Positions 34,528-44,986 of a stretch of DNA of 64,000 nucleotides are shown piece after piece. The stretch is from an uncultured Bacteroidota bacterium (GTDB taxonomy: Bacteria; Bacteroidota; Bacteroidia; Bacteroidales; F082): the NCBI GenBank assembly GCA_913055825.1, contig CAJXKB010000005.1, forward strand, positions 1-64,000, read 5' to 3'. Made by a program: the position numbers and the translations under genes. Under the pieces are notes generated by a model, which saw only the letters and a program-made list of their open reading frames with translations, did not search any database and was not told the origin of the DNA. How positions within the stretch are numbered: position 1 is the stretch's first letter; every line of letters starts with the position of its first letter.

Positions 34528-37500
34528 TTAGTCTTCCGCAGAAAAATCGATGGAAGCCTGACGTTTATAAAAATTATAACGCCATTGCGCATTTTTCAAT
34601 GCTACTTTTTCCAACTCTTTGGCCCTTTCGGGGAAGGTTTTTTTCAGAGAAGCAAAGCGCACTTCCAAATCGTGGAACTCTTTCAATTTACTAAAATCAG
34701 GTTCTTTGGAATCAAGTTGCAACGGGTTTTTCCCTTCTATCTCCAACAAAGGGTTGTAGCGGTACAGGTTCCAATATCCTGCTTCTACTGCCAGTTTTTC
34801 CTCATGTTGCGAACGGTTCATCCCATTGCGCAAGCCATGGGCAATACATGGTGAGTATGCAACAATTAATGAAGGTCCGGGATAAGACTCTGCTTCCTTC
34901 AGCGCTTTGAAATACTGGTTGAAGTTGGCTCCCATAGCGACCCTGGCCACATACACATATCCATAAGTCATGTAAATAGCGCCAAGGTCTTTTTTGCTGA
35001 TATCTTTACCAGCGCTGGCAAATTTAGCCACCGCACCGGTTTGGCTGGCCTTTGAAGCTTGTCCGCCGGTATTGGAATAGACTTCGGTATCAAGTACCAA
35101 AACGTTAACATCTTCTCCGGAAGCCAACACATGGTCAAGTCCACCGTATCCGATATCGTAAGCCCAACCGTCGCCACCGATGATCCACATAGACTTTTTA
35201 ACAAAGTATTGCTCCAGTTCCATAAGTTGTTTGGCCAAATCGTCATCAGCACCTTTAAGCACTTCAACAACCTTATTAGAAGCTTCTTTTGACTCTTCTC
35301 CTAATTCTTTGGCATCAATCCAAGCTTCAAAAGCTTCTTTTCTTTCGTCGCTGGTTCCTTCTTCAATGGCAGTTTTCATCAAACGTTCGATACGATCGCG
35401 CATTTTACGCATTCCTGTTGCCATACCCAATCCGTACTCGGCATTATCTTCAAATAAAGAGTTAGCCCAGGCAGGACCTTTTCCTTCGGCATTTACCGTA
35501 TAAGGGGTAGATGGTGCCGAAGCGCCATAAATTGAAGAACAACCCGTTGCATTGGCAATCATCATACGATCACCATAAAGCTGGGTTGCACTTTTAATAT
35601 AAGGTGTCTCGCCACAACCTGCACAAGCACCGGAAAATTCAAACAAAGGTTGTGCAAATTGACTATTTTTTACATTTACAAATTTATTAACCTGTCCGGT
35701 TAACGTTTTATCAGAAACATTGTCGATAAGGTAATCCCAATTTTTAATTTCGGCATTTTGTGTTTCCAATGCTACCATTACAAGCGATTTTTCAGGAGAA
35801 GGGCAAACATCGGCGCAACTGCCACATCCGGTACAATCAAGCACATCTACCTGGATACGGTATTTGAGTGGTTTCAGTTTACCTTTTGTTTCAAGGAACA
35901 ACATACCTTCAGGCGCATTTTTCTCTTCCTCTTCGTTAACCAGGAAAGGACGAATGGCAGCATGAGGGCAGACATAAGCACATTGATTGCACTGGATACA
36001 ATTGTCTCCTATCCATTCGGGAACATTAACTGCTACGCCTCGTTTTTCATAAGCGGCAGTCCCGGCAGGAAAAGTACCGTCTTCGCGGCCTTTGAAAGCG
36101 CTAACCGGCAAATCGTCGCCTTTCAGGTGATCGATGGGTTTCACAACTTCACGAATAAATTGAGGCATATCTTTGTAAGGATCGTCACCCTCCGTTAATT
36201 CTATAGCTGCCCACTCTTTGGGAATTTCAATTTTATGCACATCTCCACCGGCATCAACAGCAGCATAATTCATACGGACAATCTCATCACCTTTACGGCC
36301 ATAGGTTTTATTGATGAACATTTTCATCTTTTCAACAGCATCATCGTAAGGAATTACTTCAGAAACTTTGAAGAAAGCTGATTGCATGATAGTATTGGTA
36401 CGGTTACCAAGACCTATTTCCTCAGCAATTTTAGTAGCATTAATGGTATAAAGGCTAATATTATGTTCTGCCATGTACTTTTTCATATCAGCGGGCAGGC
36501 GGCGTTTGGTTTCTTCCTCATCCCAAATACTGTTCAAAAGGAACGTACCACCATCTTTTAAGCCTTTCAACATATCGTATTTACCCAAATAAGCAGGCAC
36601 ATGGCAAGCTACAAAGTCGGGAGTATTTACCATGTAAGTAGATCGAATAGGAGAATCACCAAAACGGAGGTGAGAAATGGTAATACCACCAGATTTTTTG
36701 GAATCATAGGCAAAATAAGCTTGTGCATATTTATCGGTAGAATCCCCGATAATTTTAATGGAGTTTTTATTGGCCCCCACGGTACCGTCAGCACCTAAAC
36801 CATAAAATTTAGCTTCATAAGTACCGGCATCGCTGATACTGATTTCCGGAAGCAAAGGCAACGACTTGAATGTCAGGTCATCAACTATACCAATAGTGAA
36901 ATGATTCTTAGGTTCGGGTTGTTTTAAATTGTTGAATACTGAAACAATTTGTGAAGGGGTTGTGTCTTTGGAACTCAAACCGTAACGACCGCCAACAATG
37001 ATTGGCTCATTTTCTTTTCCGTAGAACGCTTCTTTAACGTCAAGGTATAAAGGCTCGCCATTGGCCCCAGGTTCTTTTGTACGGTCGAGAACAGCAATTC
37101 TTTTTACTGATTTGGGAATAGCTTTCATCAGGTAATCCGTTGAGAACGGACGGTAGAGATGAACAGCGACCAAACCAACATTTTCACCTTTTGCATTCAG
37201 GTAATCGATGGTTTCGCGGATGGTTTCGGTTACCGAACCCATTGCAATTACGATATTTTCAGCATTTTCTGATCCGTAATAGGTGAAAGGATGGTATTCA
37301 CGGCCGGTCAATTTTGTAATTTCCTGCATGTATTCTTCAACCAAGTCAGGAATAGGATCGTAGAAACGGTTAGCTGCTTCACGTGCCTGGAAATAAATGT
37401 CGGGATTCTGAGCAGAACCCCGTGTTACAGGATGTTCAGGGTTCAAAGCGCCATCCCTGAATTTTTTGAGGTCTTCCCATGGGAAAAACTGTTTCAAATC

Positions 37501-38073
37501 ATTTAATTCAAGGGTTTCAATTTTTTGGATTTCGTGTGAAGTACGGAACCCATCAAAGAAATGCATAAATGGAATCCTGGAGCGAAGTGCAACAAAGTGA
37601 GCAACTCCTGCAAGATCCATAATTTCCTGTACACTTCCGGTAGCTAACATTGCGAAACCAGTATTACGGGTAGCCATTACATCGCTATGGTCACCAAAAA
37701 TAGACAATGCCTGAGCAGCAAGGCTACGGGCACTTACATGGAAAACGCCAGGCAACAACTCACCCGAGATTTTATACATATTCGGGATCATTAACAACAA
37801 GCCCTGCGATGCGGTAAAAGTAGTCGTAAGAGCGCCAGATTGTAAAGAACCATGGACAGCGCCGGAGGCACCGCCTTCCGATTGCATCTCAACAACTTTA
37901 ACGGTGTCACCGAAAATATTTTTCTGACCCACAGAGGCCCATTGGTCAACATACTCGGCCATGGTCGACGAAGGGGTGATGGGATAAATAGCAGCAACTT
38001 CGCTAAACATATAGGCAATATGGGCTGCAGCATAATTCCCGTCACAAGTAATAAATTTTTTCTTTCCTTTCAT
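34528..38073 (-). CDS. nifJ: Pyruvate:ferredoxin (flavodoxin) oxidoreductase
   Basis: The 1181-residue single-chain enzyme is of normal length. In order it has the N-terminal pyruvate-binding domain (YAAAHIAYMFSEVAAIYPITPS), the gamma domain (GGITISHLRFGD), a two-cluster ferredoxin domain with CIQCNQCAYVCP and CTGCGSCADVCP (about residues 685-755), and the thiamine diphosphate domain with FSGACAGCGETPY and GDGWAYDIGYGGLDH. It converts pyruvate and CoA to acetyl-CoA, CO2 and reduced ferredoxin in the cytoplasm. Its presence points to anaerobic metabolism. The 310-base spacer upstream is shared with the divergent DHOD-like gene, an arrangement I have seen as common in Bacteroidota. Confidence 0.97.
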   Translation of the reverse strand: MKGKKKFITCDGNYAAAHIAYMFSEVAAIYPITPSSTMAEYVDQWASVGQKNIFGDTVKVVEMQSEGGASGAVHGSLQSGALTTTFTASQGLLLMIPNMYKISGELLPGVFHVSARSLAAQALSIFGDHSDVMATRNTGFAMLATGSVQEIMDLAGVAHFVALRSRIPFMHFFDGFRTSHEIQKIETLELNDLKQFFPWEDLKKFRDGALNPEHPVTRGSAQNPDIYFQAREAANRFYDPIPDLVEEYMQEITKLTGREYHPFTYYGSENAENIVIAMGSVTETIRETIDYLNAKGENVGLVAVHLYRPFSTDYLMKAIPKSVKRIAVLDRTKEPGANGEPLYLDVKEAFYGKENEPIIVGGRYGLSSKDTTPSQIVSVFNNLKQPEPKNHFTIGIVDDLTFKSLPLLPEISISDAGTYEAKFYGLGADGTVGANKNSIKIIGDSTDKYAQAYFAYDSKKSGGITISHLRFGDSPIRSTYMVNTPDFVACHVPAYLGKYDMLKGLKDGGTFLLNSIWDEEETKRRLPADMKKYMAEHNISLYTINATKIAEEIGLGNRTNTIMQSAFFKVSEVIPYDDAVEKMKMFINKTYGRKGDEIVRMNYAAVDAGGDVHKIEIPKEWAAIELTEGDDPYKDMPQFIREVVKPIDHLKGDDLPVSAFKGREDGTFPAGTAAYEKRGVAVNVPEWIGDNCIQCNQCAYVCPHAAIRPFLVNEEEEKNAPEGMLFLETKGKLKPLKYRIQVDVLDCTGCGSCADVCPSPEKSLVMVALETQNAEIKNWDYLIDNVSDKTLTGQVNKFVNVKNSQFAQPLFEFSGACAGCGETPYIKSATQLYGDRMMIANATGCSSIYGASAPSTPYTVNAEGKGPAWANSLFEDNAEYGLGMATGMRKMRDRIERLMKTAIEEGTSDERKEAFEAWIDAKELGEESKEASNKVVEVLKGADDDLAKQLMELEQYFVKKSMWIIGGDGWAYDIGYGGLDHVLASGEDVNVLVLDTEVYSNTGGQASKASQTGAVAKFASAGKDISKKDLGAIYMTYGYVYVARVAMGANFNQYFKALKEAESYPGPSLIVAYSPCIAHGLRNGMNRSQHEEKLAVEAGYWNLYRYNPLLEIEGKNPLQLDSKEPDFSKLKEFHDLEVRFASLKKTFPERAKELEKVALKNAQWRYNFYKRQASIDFSAED

Positions 38074-38384
38074 CCTATTTAAAATTTAAGTTTATTAATT
38101 TTCATTTTTTAATGTATCCCCAGTATCTCAATAAGCAAATTTGTACAAAGTAATAAATTCCAAACTATTGTTTATCAACATCTTATATAAGTCATGCTTT
38201 TTGAAATTTCCAATTGCGAAAATACACAATTTATTTTCTTTTCCGTTGGATTTCAAAGCATAATAAATTCATAAATTATCAATTTAAAATGAATTTAGAT
38301 TAAAACGTTTTCGGAAAATTGATATATTTGTTTTACTTTTACTCATTCGACCGTTTTTAATCAAAAAATTATAAATTGAAGACT
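38074..38384. other. AT-rich divergent promoter spacer, nifJ / DHOD-like gene
   Basis: These 311 bases are very AT-rich and hold no gene. TATATTTG at 38323-38330 fits the -7 consensus for the DHOD-like gene. No comparable element is clear for nifJ on the minus strand. Confidence 0.6.
38323..38330 (+). promoter_or_regulatory. Candidate -7 element for the DHOD-like gene
   Basis: TATATTTG matches TAnnTTTG exactly and lies 54 bases before the ATG at 38385. The -33 position has no recognisable TTG. Confidence 0.5.
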
Positions 38385-39398
38385 ATGGAACTGAAAACAA
38401 AATACTTAGGCTTAGATTTAAAAAATCCAATTATCGTTGGAGCCAGCAATCTTGTAACCGATTTAACGGTTTTGAAAAAGCTGGAAGACGCCGGTGCAGC
38501 TGCTATCGTGTATAAATCATTGTTCGAGGAACAGATCAATCTGGAAAACATGCAGATGCATGATGCAATGACCGAATATGATGAGCGAAATGCGGAAATG
38601 ACCAGTGTTTTCGCCCATGAACTGTATGAAGCCAGTCCCGAAGAGTTTCTGATGCACTTTAAGGAAGCTAAAAATGCAGTTGACATACCGATGATTGCCA
38701 GTTTGAATGCAGTTTTTGATGACAGCTGGTATCAATGGGCTAAAAAACTGGAAGATGCCGGAGCAGATGCCCTGGAGTTAAATTTTTATAATAACCCTCG
38801 TGAATTCGAGATGCAGGGCCGATCGATTATTAATGAAGAGCTAGACGTTATTAAAGGGGTGAAGGCTGCGGTTAAAATTCCTATTAGCGTAAAATTGAGT
38901 GCTTTTTATACCAATCCGCTATACGTTTTTAAAGAAATGGATAAGCGGGGAGCAGATGGATTTGTGTTGTTTAATCGGTTGTTCCAGCCCGATATCAACA
39001 TTGAAGAAGAAAAAATGGAATTTCACTATAACCTGAGCACATCGCAGGACAACCGCCTGCCACTGCGTTATGCCGGTATGCTTTATGATCATTTGGATGC
39101 TGATGTTTGCGCCAATACGGGTATTTTTACCGGTGAAGATGTAATTAAGATGATTTTGGCCGGAGCCGATGCCGTACAGGTGGTAAGCACTATTTATAAA
39201 AACGGACCACAACAAATAACTAAAATGTTGGAAGATATTGAAATTTGGATGGCCAGCAAGCAATACGCAAACCTGGATACGTTCAGGGGTATGCTTTCTA
39301 TGAAAAAGGCGAAAGACCCTTATGCTTATCGCAGGGCGCAATACGTGGATATTTTGATGAAATCTAGCGAAATCTTCAAAAAATACCCGATAATATAA
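38385..39398 (+). CDS. Dihydroorotate dehydrogenase-like FMN protein (PFOR-associated)
   Basis: The 337-residue protein has a DHOD-like TIM barrel, with KTKYLGLDLKNPIIVGASNLV at the start, PMIASLNAVF, ALELNFYN, VKLSAF and the FMN-phosphate region GEDVIKMILAGADAVQVVSTIY. It is annotated as DHOD-like and not as PyrD because the catalytic segment differs from the standard PyrD pattern and it is found next to pyruvate:ferredoxin oxidoreductase. The ATG at 38385 (MELKTKYL) replaces a TTG at 38376 that only adds three residues. Its biochemical role is not known. A strong terminator follows. Confidence 0.88.
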   Translation: MELKTKYLGLDLKNPIIVGASNLVTDLTVLKKLEDAGAAAIVYKSLFEEQINLENMQMHDAMTEYDERNAEMTSVFAHELYEASPEEFLMHFKEAKNAVDIPMIASLNAVFDDSWYQWAKKLEDAGADALELNFYNNPREFEMQGRSIINEELDVIKGVKAAVKIPISVKLSAFYTNPLYVFKEMDKRGADGFVLFNRLFQPDINIEEEKMEFHYNLSTSQDNRLPLRYAGMLYDHLDADVCANTGIFTGEDVIKMILAGADAVQVVSTIYKNGPQQITKMLEDIEIWMASKQYANLDTFRGMLSMKKAKDPYAYRRAQYVDILMKSSEIFKKYPII

Positions 39399-39422
39399 GA
39401 TAAGGTAAAAATTCTCAAGTTG

Positions 39423-39448
39423 ACCGACTGGAAAGTCGGTTTTTTTTA
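39423..39448 (+). terminator. Intrinsic terminator after the DHOD-like gene
   Basis: ACCGACT (39423-39429) pairs with AGTCGGT (39434-39440) across a GGAA loop, then eight Ts. Confidence 0.9.
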
Positions 39449-39583
39449 ATTAAAAAAAGACCCCAAAAAAATATCTGTAAAACACCATACGTGATACCCT
39501 TAATTTCATCAGTATTATACCCAATTTGATTTGTGAATTAATAACCTTCCATTTTATTTTATTACTTTCGGGCATGTTTATGA

Positions 39584-40960
<1,377 letters not shown>

Positions 40961-40980
40961 TATTTTACAGCTTATTTTTT

Positions 40981-41012
40981 AAAGGCTGTTTGCTGGAGCA
41001 AACAGCCTTTTT
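40981..41012 (+). terminator. Intrinsic terminator after gdhA
   Basis: AAAGGCTGTTTG (40981-40992) pairs with CAAACAGCCTTT (40999-41010), loop CTGGAG, followed by TTTG and more Ts. Confidence 0.92.
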
Positions 41013-41142
41013 TGTTTTTGATATTTGTTAACCCGGCAGCCCCTGATGGCTGGCACCAAAAAATTATTTTCAACAATAAAAACTGTTATTAATTGCCTTG
41101 TTTAGCTTGACCTCTTTGTTTTGCTACCTCATATTTGGCACA

Positions 41143-41165
41143 CTAAGTGCTTGTTAAGGACTAAA
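41143..41165. repeat. Short dispersed repeat, copy 2
   Basis: CTAAGTGCTTGTTAAGGAC followed by TAAA matches 5203-5224 with two substitutions and one inserted base. Both copies sit downstream of an intrinsic terminator in a gene-free spacer. Confidence 0.3.
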
Positions 41166-41330
41166 AGTGAAGGGTCTAATATGTATTTGTATTTCAGTAA
41201 TTACAGATTCTTCCTTTCAATCAGAATAACAATAAACAGTTGCAAGTACCCTCAAATAAATAATTTGGGATAGTGATAAGCGTAACTCCCGGTAATTTAT
41301 TTAAATCGATTCCAAATAATGAAATTATAG

Positions 41331-41338
41331 TATCTTTG
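41331..41338 (+). promoter_or_regulatory. Candidate -7 element for slyD
   Basis: TATCTTTG fits TAnnTTTG and lies 33 bases before the ATG at 41372. The -33 position is not evident. Confidence 0.55.
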
Positions 41339-41371
41339 CTGTGATTTTTTTCACTTTAAAACAAATATATT

Positions 41372-42010
41372 ATGCGTATTACACAAGATACAACAGCTGT
41401 TTTGGCCTATAAAATGCATACTGACCGGCCTGACGGTGAATTGATTGAATTTTTTGATGAATCCACACCCAAGCAAATGATGTTTGGTTACGATCAGCAA
41501 ATTGATGGCTTAGAAAAAGGCCTTATGGGTAGGGAAAGCGGTAAATTTTCTTTTGAAATAGAGCCGGAAGACGCTTTTGGAACCTATCAGGAAGCATTAA
41601 ATATATGGGTTCCCAAAAGTGCCTTTATGGACCAGGGTGAACTACGTACTGATTTGCTCATCCAGGGAAACACGATAAATATGATGGATAATCAAGGCCA
41701 TAAAATTACTGGAACCATTAAAAATATTGATACTGATAGTGTTTTCATGGATTTTAACCATCCGTTTGCAGGCAAAAAATTATTTGTCTCCGGTGAGATT
41801 ATGTCCATTCGTCCGGTCAATGAAAGGGATTTGGCATCACTTCAAAGGCAGGGAAGCTGTGGTTCAGGATGCGGTTGTGGCAGTAATGAAAGCCATAGTG
41901 GAGATTCTTGTTGCTCATCTGGTGATGATAGCGAAGAGGGTTGTGAAGTTTGTGGCAACCCACCCGAAAAAATGGGACAAGGGTACGGCAATTGTCAATG
42001 TGGGAGTTAG
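41372..42010 (+). CDS. slyD: FKBP-type peptidyl-prolyl isomerase, SlyD-like, with Cys-rich tail
   Basis: The 212-residue protein has an FKBP domain split by an insert-in-flap domain, the SlyD layout: DTTAVLAYKMHTD, FGYDQQIDGLEKGLMG, EPEDAFG, then the IF region and the closing NHPFAGKKLFVSGEI. It catalyses prolyl isomerisation and acts as a chaperone. The tail (about residues 160-212) has 12 cysteines, several in pairs (CGSGCGCG, CC, CEVCG, CQCG), plus a histidine. This is a likely nickel/zinc-binding region of the type that lets E. coli SlyD assist metalloenzyme assembly, but it is rich in Cys and poor in His. A perfect hairpin terminator follows 13 bases after the stop. Confidence 0.92.
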   Translation: MRITQDTTAVLAYKMHTDRPDGELIEFFDESTPKQMMFGYDQQIDGLEKGLMGRESGKFSFEIEPEDAFGTYQEALNIWVPKSAFMDQGELRTDLLIQGNTINMMDNQGHKITGTIKNIDTDSVFMDFNHPFAGKKLFVSGEIMSIRPVNERDLASLQRQGSCGSGCGCGSNESHSGDSCCSSGDDSEEGCEVCGNPPEKMGQGYGNCQCGS

Positions 42011-42023
42011 AAAATAGTTATAA

Positions 42024-42063
42024 AGAAAGCCGTATTTCAGAATGAAATACGGCTTTCTATTTT
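42024..42063. terminator. Bidirectional terminator between slyD and mltG
   Basis: AGAAAGCCGTATTTCA (42024-42039) pairs perfectly with TGAAATACGGCTTTCT (42043-42058). T-rich sequence follows on both strands, serving both convergent genes. Confidence 0.92.
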
Positions 42064-42064
42064 G

Positions 42065-43144
42065 TTACTTAAATATTTTCAACTTATCGAGTGCGTTCTG
42101 GTATTTTTTGGCGTTAAGCATATGCTGACGATTAGTCTTTGCAAAGGCATGGTAACCTGACATATCGTCCTTTGCACAGAAATACAGGAAATGGCTTTTG
42201 TCATAATTCAACACCGCATCAATAGATGAAATGGAAGGGATACAAATAGGCCCCGGTGGCAATCCACGGTGACGGTATGTATTATAAGGTGAATCCACTT
42301 TTTTTTGAGCATTCAAAACCCGGTGAATATTAAAATTGCCCAGAGCAAAAATAACAGTTGGATCAGCCTGTAAACGCCATCCTTTTTCGAGACGGTTGAT
42401 ATAGACAGAAGCAATTTTCGGCTTTTCGTCATTTTTGTTGGTTTCCTTTTCAACGATGGAAGCCAGTATCACCACCTGATCTGGCGTAAGCCCAATTTCT
42501 GCTGCTTTTTGTTTTCGTTCTTTATTCCAGAATTTTGTATATTCCTGAAACATTCTGCTAACAAAATGGTTGGCTGTGATGTTCCAGTAAAATTCATACG
42601 TATTAGGGATAAAAATGGTAGCTGCCGTTTCGGCTGTTTTGCCCATCCTTGACAGATAGACAGAGTCAGAAAGCAAATTTACAATTGAAGCGGAATCAGC
42701 TTCAATTTGCCGTCCAACCTTTCCGGCAAGCTGATAAATGTTCCGCACATTATTAAAAACGACCTTTACCGGAGTCTGTTTTCCCGTTCTTAACATCTCT
42801 ATTAAATCGTTATTATTCATTCTGTCATTTACAACGTAATGGCCGGGTTTAACCAGATTGGGCAGATTTTTCTTCCTGGCCCACCAGTCAAAATTATTTC
42901 GATGGATAATTAATCCTTTCGAAAAAAGAATATTTTCCAAATCTGAAAAGTTTGCCCCTGTAGGAACATATAAACTTTCCGACTTCCCGTTTTCAGTCCA
43001 AACGTTGGGGGCATAAACTACTTCGTAAAGCATATAACCGGCACCTAAAGCCAACAAAATGAGCAAAAATAGCAAACGGAGGATAAACTTTTGAAATCCT
43101 GTTTTTTTCTTTTTTCTTGCATATTTGGAATGATAATAGGCCAT
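42065..43144 (-). CDS. mltG: Endolytic murein transglycosylase MltG (YceG-like)
   Basis: The 359-residue protein has a cytoplasmic basic stretch (SKYARKKKKTGF), one N-terminal membrane anchor (about residues 24-46), then a LysM-like region and the YceG catalytic domain with the catalytic glutamate in ILASIVEKETN, followed by RLEKGWRLQADPTVIFALG and YNTYRHRGLPPGPICIPS. It cuts nascent glycan strands at the inner membrane and so ends peptidoglycan chains. The ATG at 43144 is taken; a GTG at 43150 would overlap the acetyltransferase stop by 4 bases. It follows that gene tightly, so the two are co-transcribed. Confidence 0.93.
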   Translation of the reverse strand: MAYYHSKYARKKKKTGFQKFILRLLFLLILLALGAGYMLYEVVYAPNVWTENGKSESLYVPTGANFSDLENILFSKGLIIHRNNFDWWARKKNLPNLVKPGHYVVNDRMNNNDLIEMLRTGKQTPVKVVFNNVRNIYQLAGKVGRQIEADSASIVNLLSDSVYLSRMGKTAETAATIFIPNTYEFYWNITANHFVSRMFQEYTKFWNKERKQKAAEIGLTPDQVVILASIVEKETNKNDEKPKIASVYINRLEKGWRLQADPTVIFALGNFNIHRVLNAQKKVDSPYNTYRHRGLPPGPICIPSISSIDAVLNYDKSHFLYFCAKDDMSGYHAFAKTNRQHMLNAKKYQNALDKLKIFK

Positions 43145-43146
43145 AA

Positions 43147-43704
43147 TCACTTCTTATTTTTAAATAATAATTTTGTATTATTGATTTTTTGCAATAAAAA
43201 TTCATCCTCCCATTTACCGTTTCGCCAATTCCAATCTCTTTTTAATCCAATTTTATCGAAGCCCTGATTTATGAATAATTCAAGACTTTGAAGATTGTCA
43301 TGCTCCACATTACAAAACAATTGGTGTAAATTCAAATCATCAAAAGCATATCCGGTACAAAGCGACAAGGCAATCCCGGCGAACCCCCTACCCCGTTTTT
43401 CTTCAGCAATAACAATACCTATGCCAGCCCGACGATTTAAGGCATCCAAATCAAACAAGTCTATAGCGCCAATGGTTTCAGCATTTCCATTCTCCTCAAA
43501 TTCTATCATCAAACGCACTTGTTTGGCTACAAACGGATTGTTTTTATCAGTCGAAAGTATATAACTTTCCAAATCAAAACGCGAAAACGGCACCAACGTT
43601 TGAGTAACATGCCAAAGGCGATGGTCGTTTTCCAGTTGAAACAGAAAATCCACATCTGCCGGCTCCGGAGAACGTAAGCTTATGGGGGGATGTTGTAAAC
43701 TCAT
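43147..43704 (-). CDS. GNAT acetyltransferase (RimJ/RimL/SpeG-like)
   Basis: The 185-residue protein has the GNAT fold: ISLRSPEPADVDFLFQLEN at the start, the acetyl-CoA site EEKRGRGFAGIALSL (about residues 102-116), and NLHQLFCNVEHDNLQSLELF with a closing GFDKIGLKRDW. I chose the ATG at 43704 (or its twin at 43707), because the longer frame to 43812 adds residues with no GNAT character. The acceptor (a protein N-terminus, polyamine or small molecule) is unknown. It is upstream of, and nearly overlaps, mltG. Confidence 0.85.
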   Translation of the reverse strand: MSLQHPPISLRSPEPADVDFLFQLENDHRLWHVTQTLVPFSRFDLESYILSTDKNNPFVAKQVRLMIEFEENGNAETIGAIDLFDLDALNRRAGIGIVIAEEKRGRGFAGIALSLCTGYAFDDLNLHQLFCNVEHDNLQSLELFINQGFDKIGLKRDWNWRNGKWEDEFLLQKINNTKLLFKNKK

Positions 43705-43936
43705 CATGCTGCAAATTTCAACAATTCCGAACACTTTTGCGAATATTTTTTTCATTTCTTTATAAAAACACATAGGCACGATTTTTGCGATTAAAACATA
43801 ATAGGATATCAAAAAAAATTATACGACTGGTTTTGCATTAAATGGTTTGGTATTTTTATTAATTTTGGAGGGTATTATTAATGTAATATCAGTTTATTAG
43901 TAATCTAATTTGTTAATCACATAAAAACTAAAAAAA

Positions 43937-44233
43937 ATGAGTAACGGAAATTCAGGATTTGCATTTTTCTCCGGTTTAGTAGTTGGTGCTGCTATCGGAG
44001 CAATTACCGGTTTACTTTTAGCCCCGGAGCCGGGCGAAGAAACCAGAAAAAAATTATCAGAAAAAACCAAAGAGATTTCAGACGACCTCTTGGATCAGTT
44101 TGACGACCTAAAAGAAAATGTAAGCAAGGTACTGGAAGATGTTAAAAAAACCGGTACCGAGGTAATTGAGGACGTTAAAAAAACCGGCTCAAAAGTTATT
44201 GAAGACGTTAAATCAACAGCCAAAAAAGCTTAA
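43937..44233 (+). CDS. YtxH-domain protein
   Basis: The 98-residue protein has one glycine-rich hydrophobic segment (FAFFSGLVVGAAIGAITGLL, with LLAPEPGEETR after it), which is the YtxH pattern. The tail is a coiled-coil-like acidic/lysine stretch with a near-repeat of VKKTGTEVIEDVKKTGSKVIED. YtxH proteins are small envelope or stress-related proteins of unknown function. The gene precedes a holin-like membrane protein, with a perfect 15-bp hairpin in between. Confidence 0.85.
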   Translation: MSNGNSGFAFFSGLVVGAAIGAITGLLLAPEPGEETRKKLSEKTKEISDDLLDQFDDLKENVSKVLEDVKKTGTEVIEDVKKTGSKVIEDVKSTAKKA

Positions 44234-44249
44234 TGACCGCCTTACAAAT

Positions 44250-44286
44250 CCGGCATCATTGAACAACAACCGTTCAATGATGCCGG
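44250..44286 (+). other. Perfect 15-bp hairpin between the YtxH and holin-like genes
   Basis: CCGGCATCATTGAAC (44250-44264) pairs perfectly with GTTCAATGATGCCGG (44272-44286), with a 7-base loop. No T run follows, so it is not a standard terminator. It may stabilise the upstream mRNA or reduce read-through. Confidence 0.75.
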
Positions 44287-44326
44287 GCTAATTGTCAAAT
44301 TTAAATATCCCGAAATTCCAGGTTAG

Positions 44327-44950
44327 ATGAAAGACAACGAATTTAAAACACCTATGAAAGAAGCCCTCGATGAAATAAAAAAATACATTGATGGTCAGAT
44401 GGAATATAACAAGGTTCTTTTCAGAAAGAAAGCGGGCGAATTTTCAGCCCAGTTTATTCTGTTTATGATGCTATTCGGGGTATTTGTATTCATTACCATG
44501 TTTCTGTCCTTCGCTTTCGTAAACTGGTATGCCGAAAACGGGGGTACCCGGACATCAGGTTTCTTGATTGTCAGTGTAGCTTATCTTTTTATCGCTCTCA
44601 TTATCTTTGCCTTTCGCGAGCCTCTGATTTTTTCAACATTGAGAAAAATTTTAGCTAAAAAGCTATCCAGCACCGAAGAAAGAGAGTTTTTCAAAGGAGT
44701 CCCGTTTGCAAGCGATGCCTCCTCAATGGATAAATACATTGAATATCTGCGTAAGCAAAACCGCAAGCAGGAAACACACCTTCAACAGCAGTTTAATAAA
44801 CTCAGTGAAAGTTTCAACATGGTAAATATTACCAAAAACCTGATTAAGCAAGGCATAAAAGCTTTTATGACCACTACTAACATCATTAAAACCGCTTACC
44901 GGCTCAGTAAAAAGGTAAAAACGAAGAACAGGAAAAAGTTAAATCAATAG
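44327..44950 (+). CDS. Two-span membrane protein, phage holin/DUF1469-like region
   Basis: The 207-residue protein has two transmembrane segments (about residues 44-68 and 78-97) separated by a short loop, resembling the holin-3-6/DUF1469 family often encoded beside YtxH in Bacteroidota. The C-terminal ~100 residues are charged and helical (KYIEYLRKQNRKQETHLQQQF) and end in a basic tail (KKVKTKNRKKLNQ). Despite the holin name there is no phage gene nearby. I infer an envelope stress or structural role. Confidence 0.65.
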   Translation: MKDNEFKTPMKEALDEIKKYIDGQMEYNKVLFRKKAGEFSAQFILFMMLFGVFVFITMFLSFAFVNWYAENGGTRTSGFLIVSVAYLFIALIIFAFREPLIFSTLRKILAKKLSSTEEREFFKGVPFASDASSMDKYIEYLRKQNRKQETHLQQQFNKLSESFNMVNITKNLIKQGIKAFMTTTNIIKTAYRLSKKVKTKNRKKLNQ

Positions 44951-44986
44951 CTTCCTACTGCTTCCCGTTTTCCGGCCACACCAAAT

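Larger units (their letters stand above)
41013..41371. other. Gene-free spacer upstream of slyD
   Basis: No gene or RNA is recognisable. It contains a short dispersed repeat copy (41143-41165) and the slyD -7 element at 41331-41338. The rest is AT-rich unique sequence. Confidence 0.55.

Noticed and set aside
44327-44950. Holin-like protein as part of a prophage
   Set aside because: No phage structural, integrase or lysis genes are nearby; neighbours are YtxH and frr.
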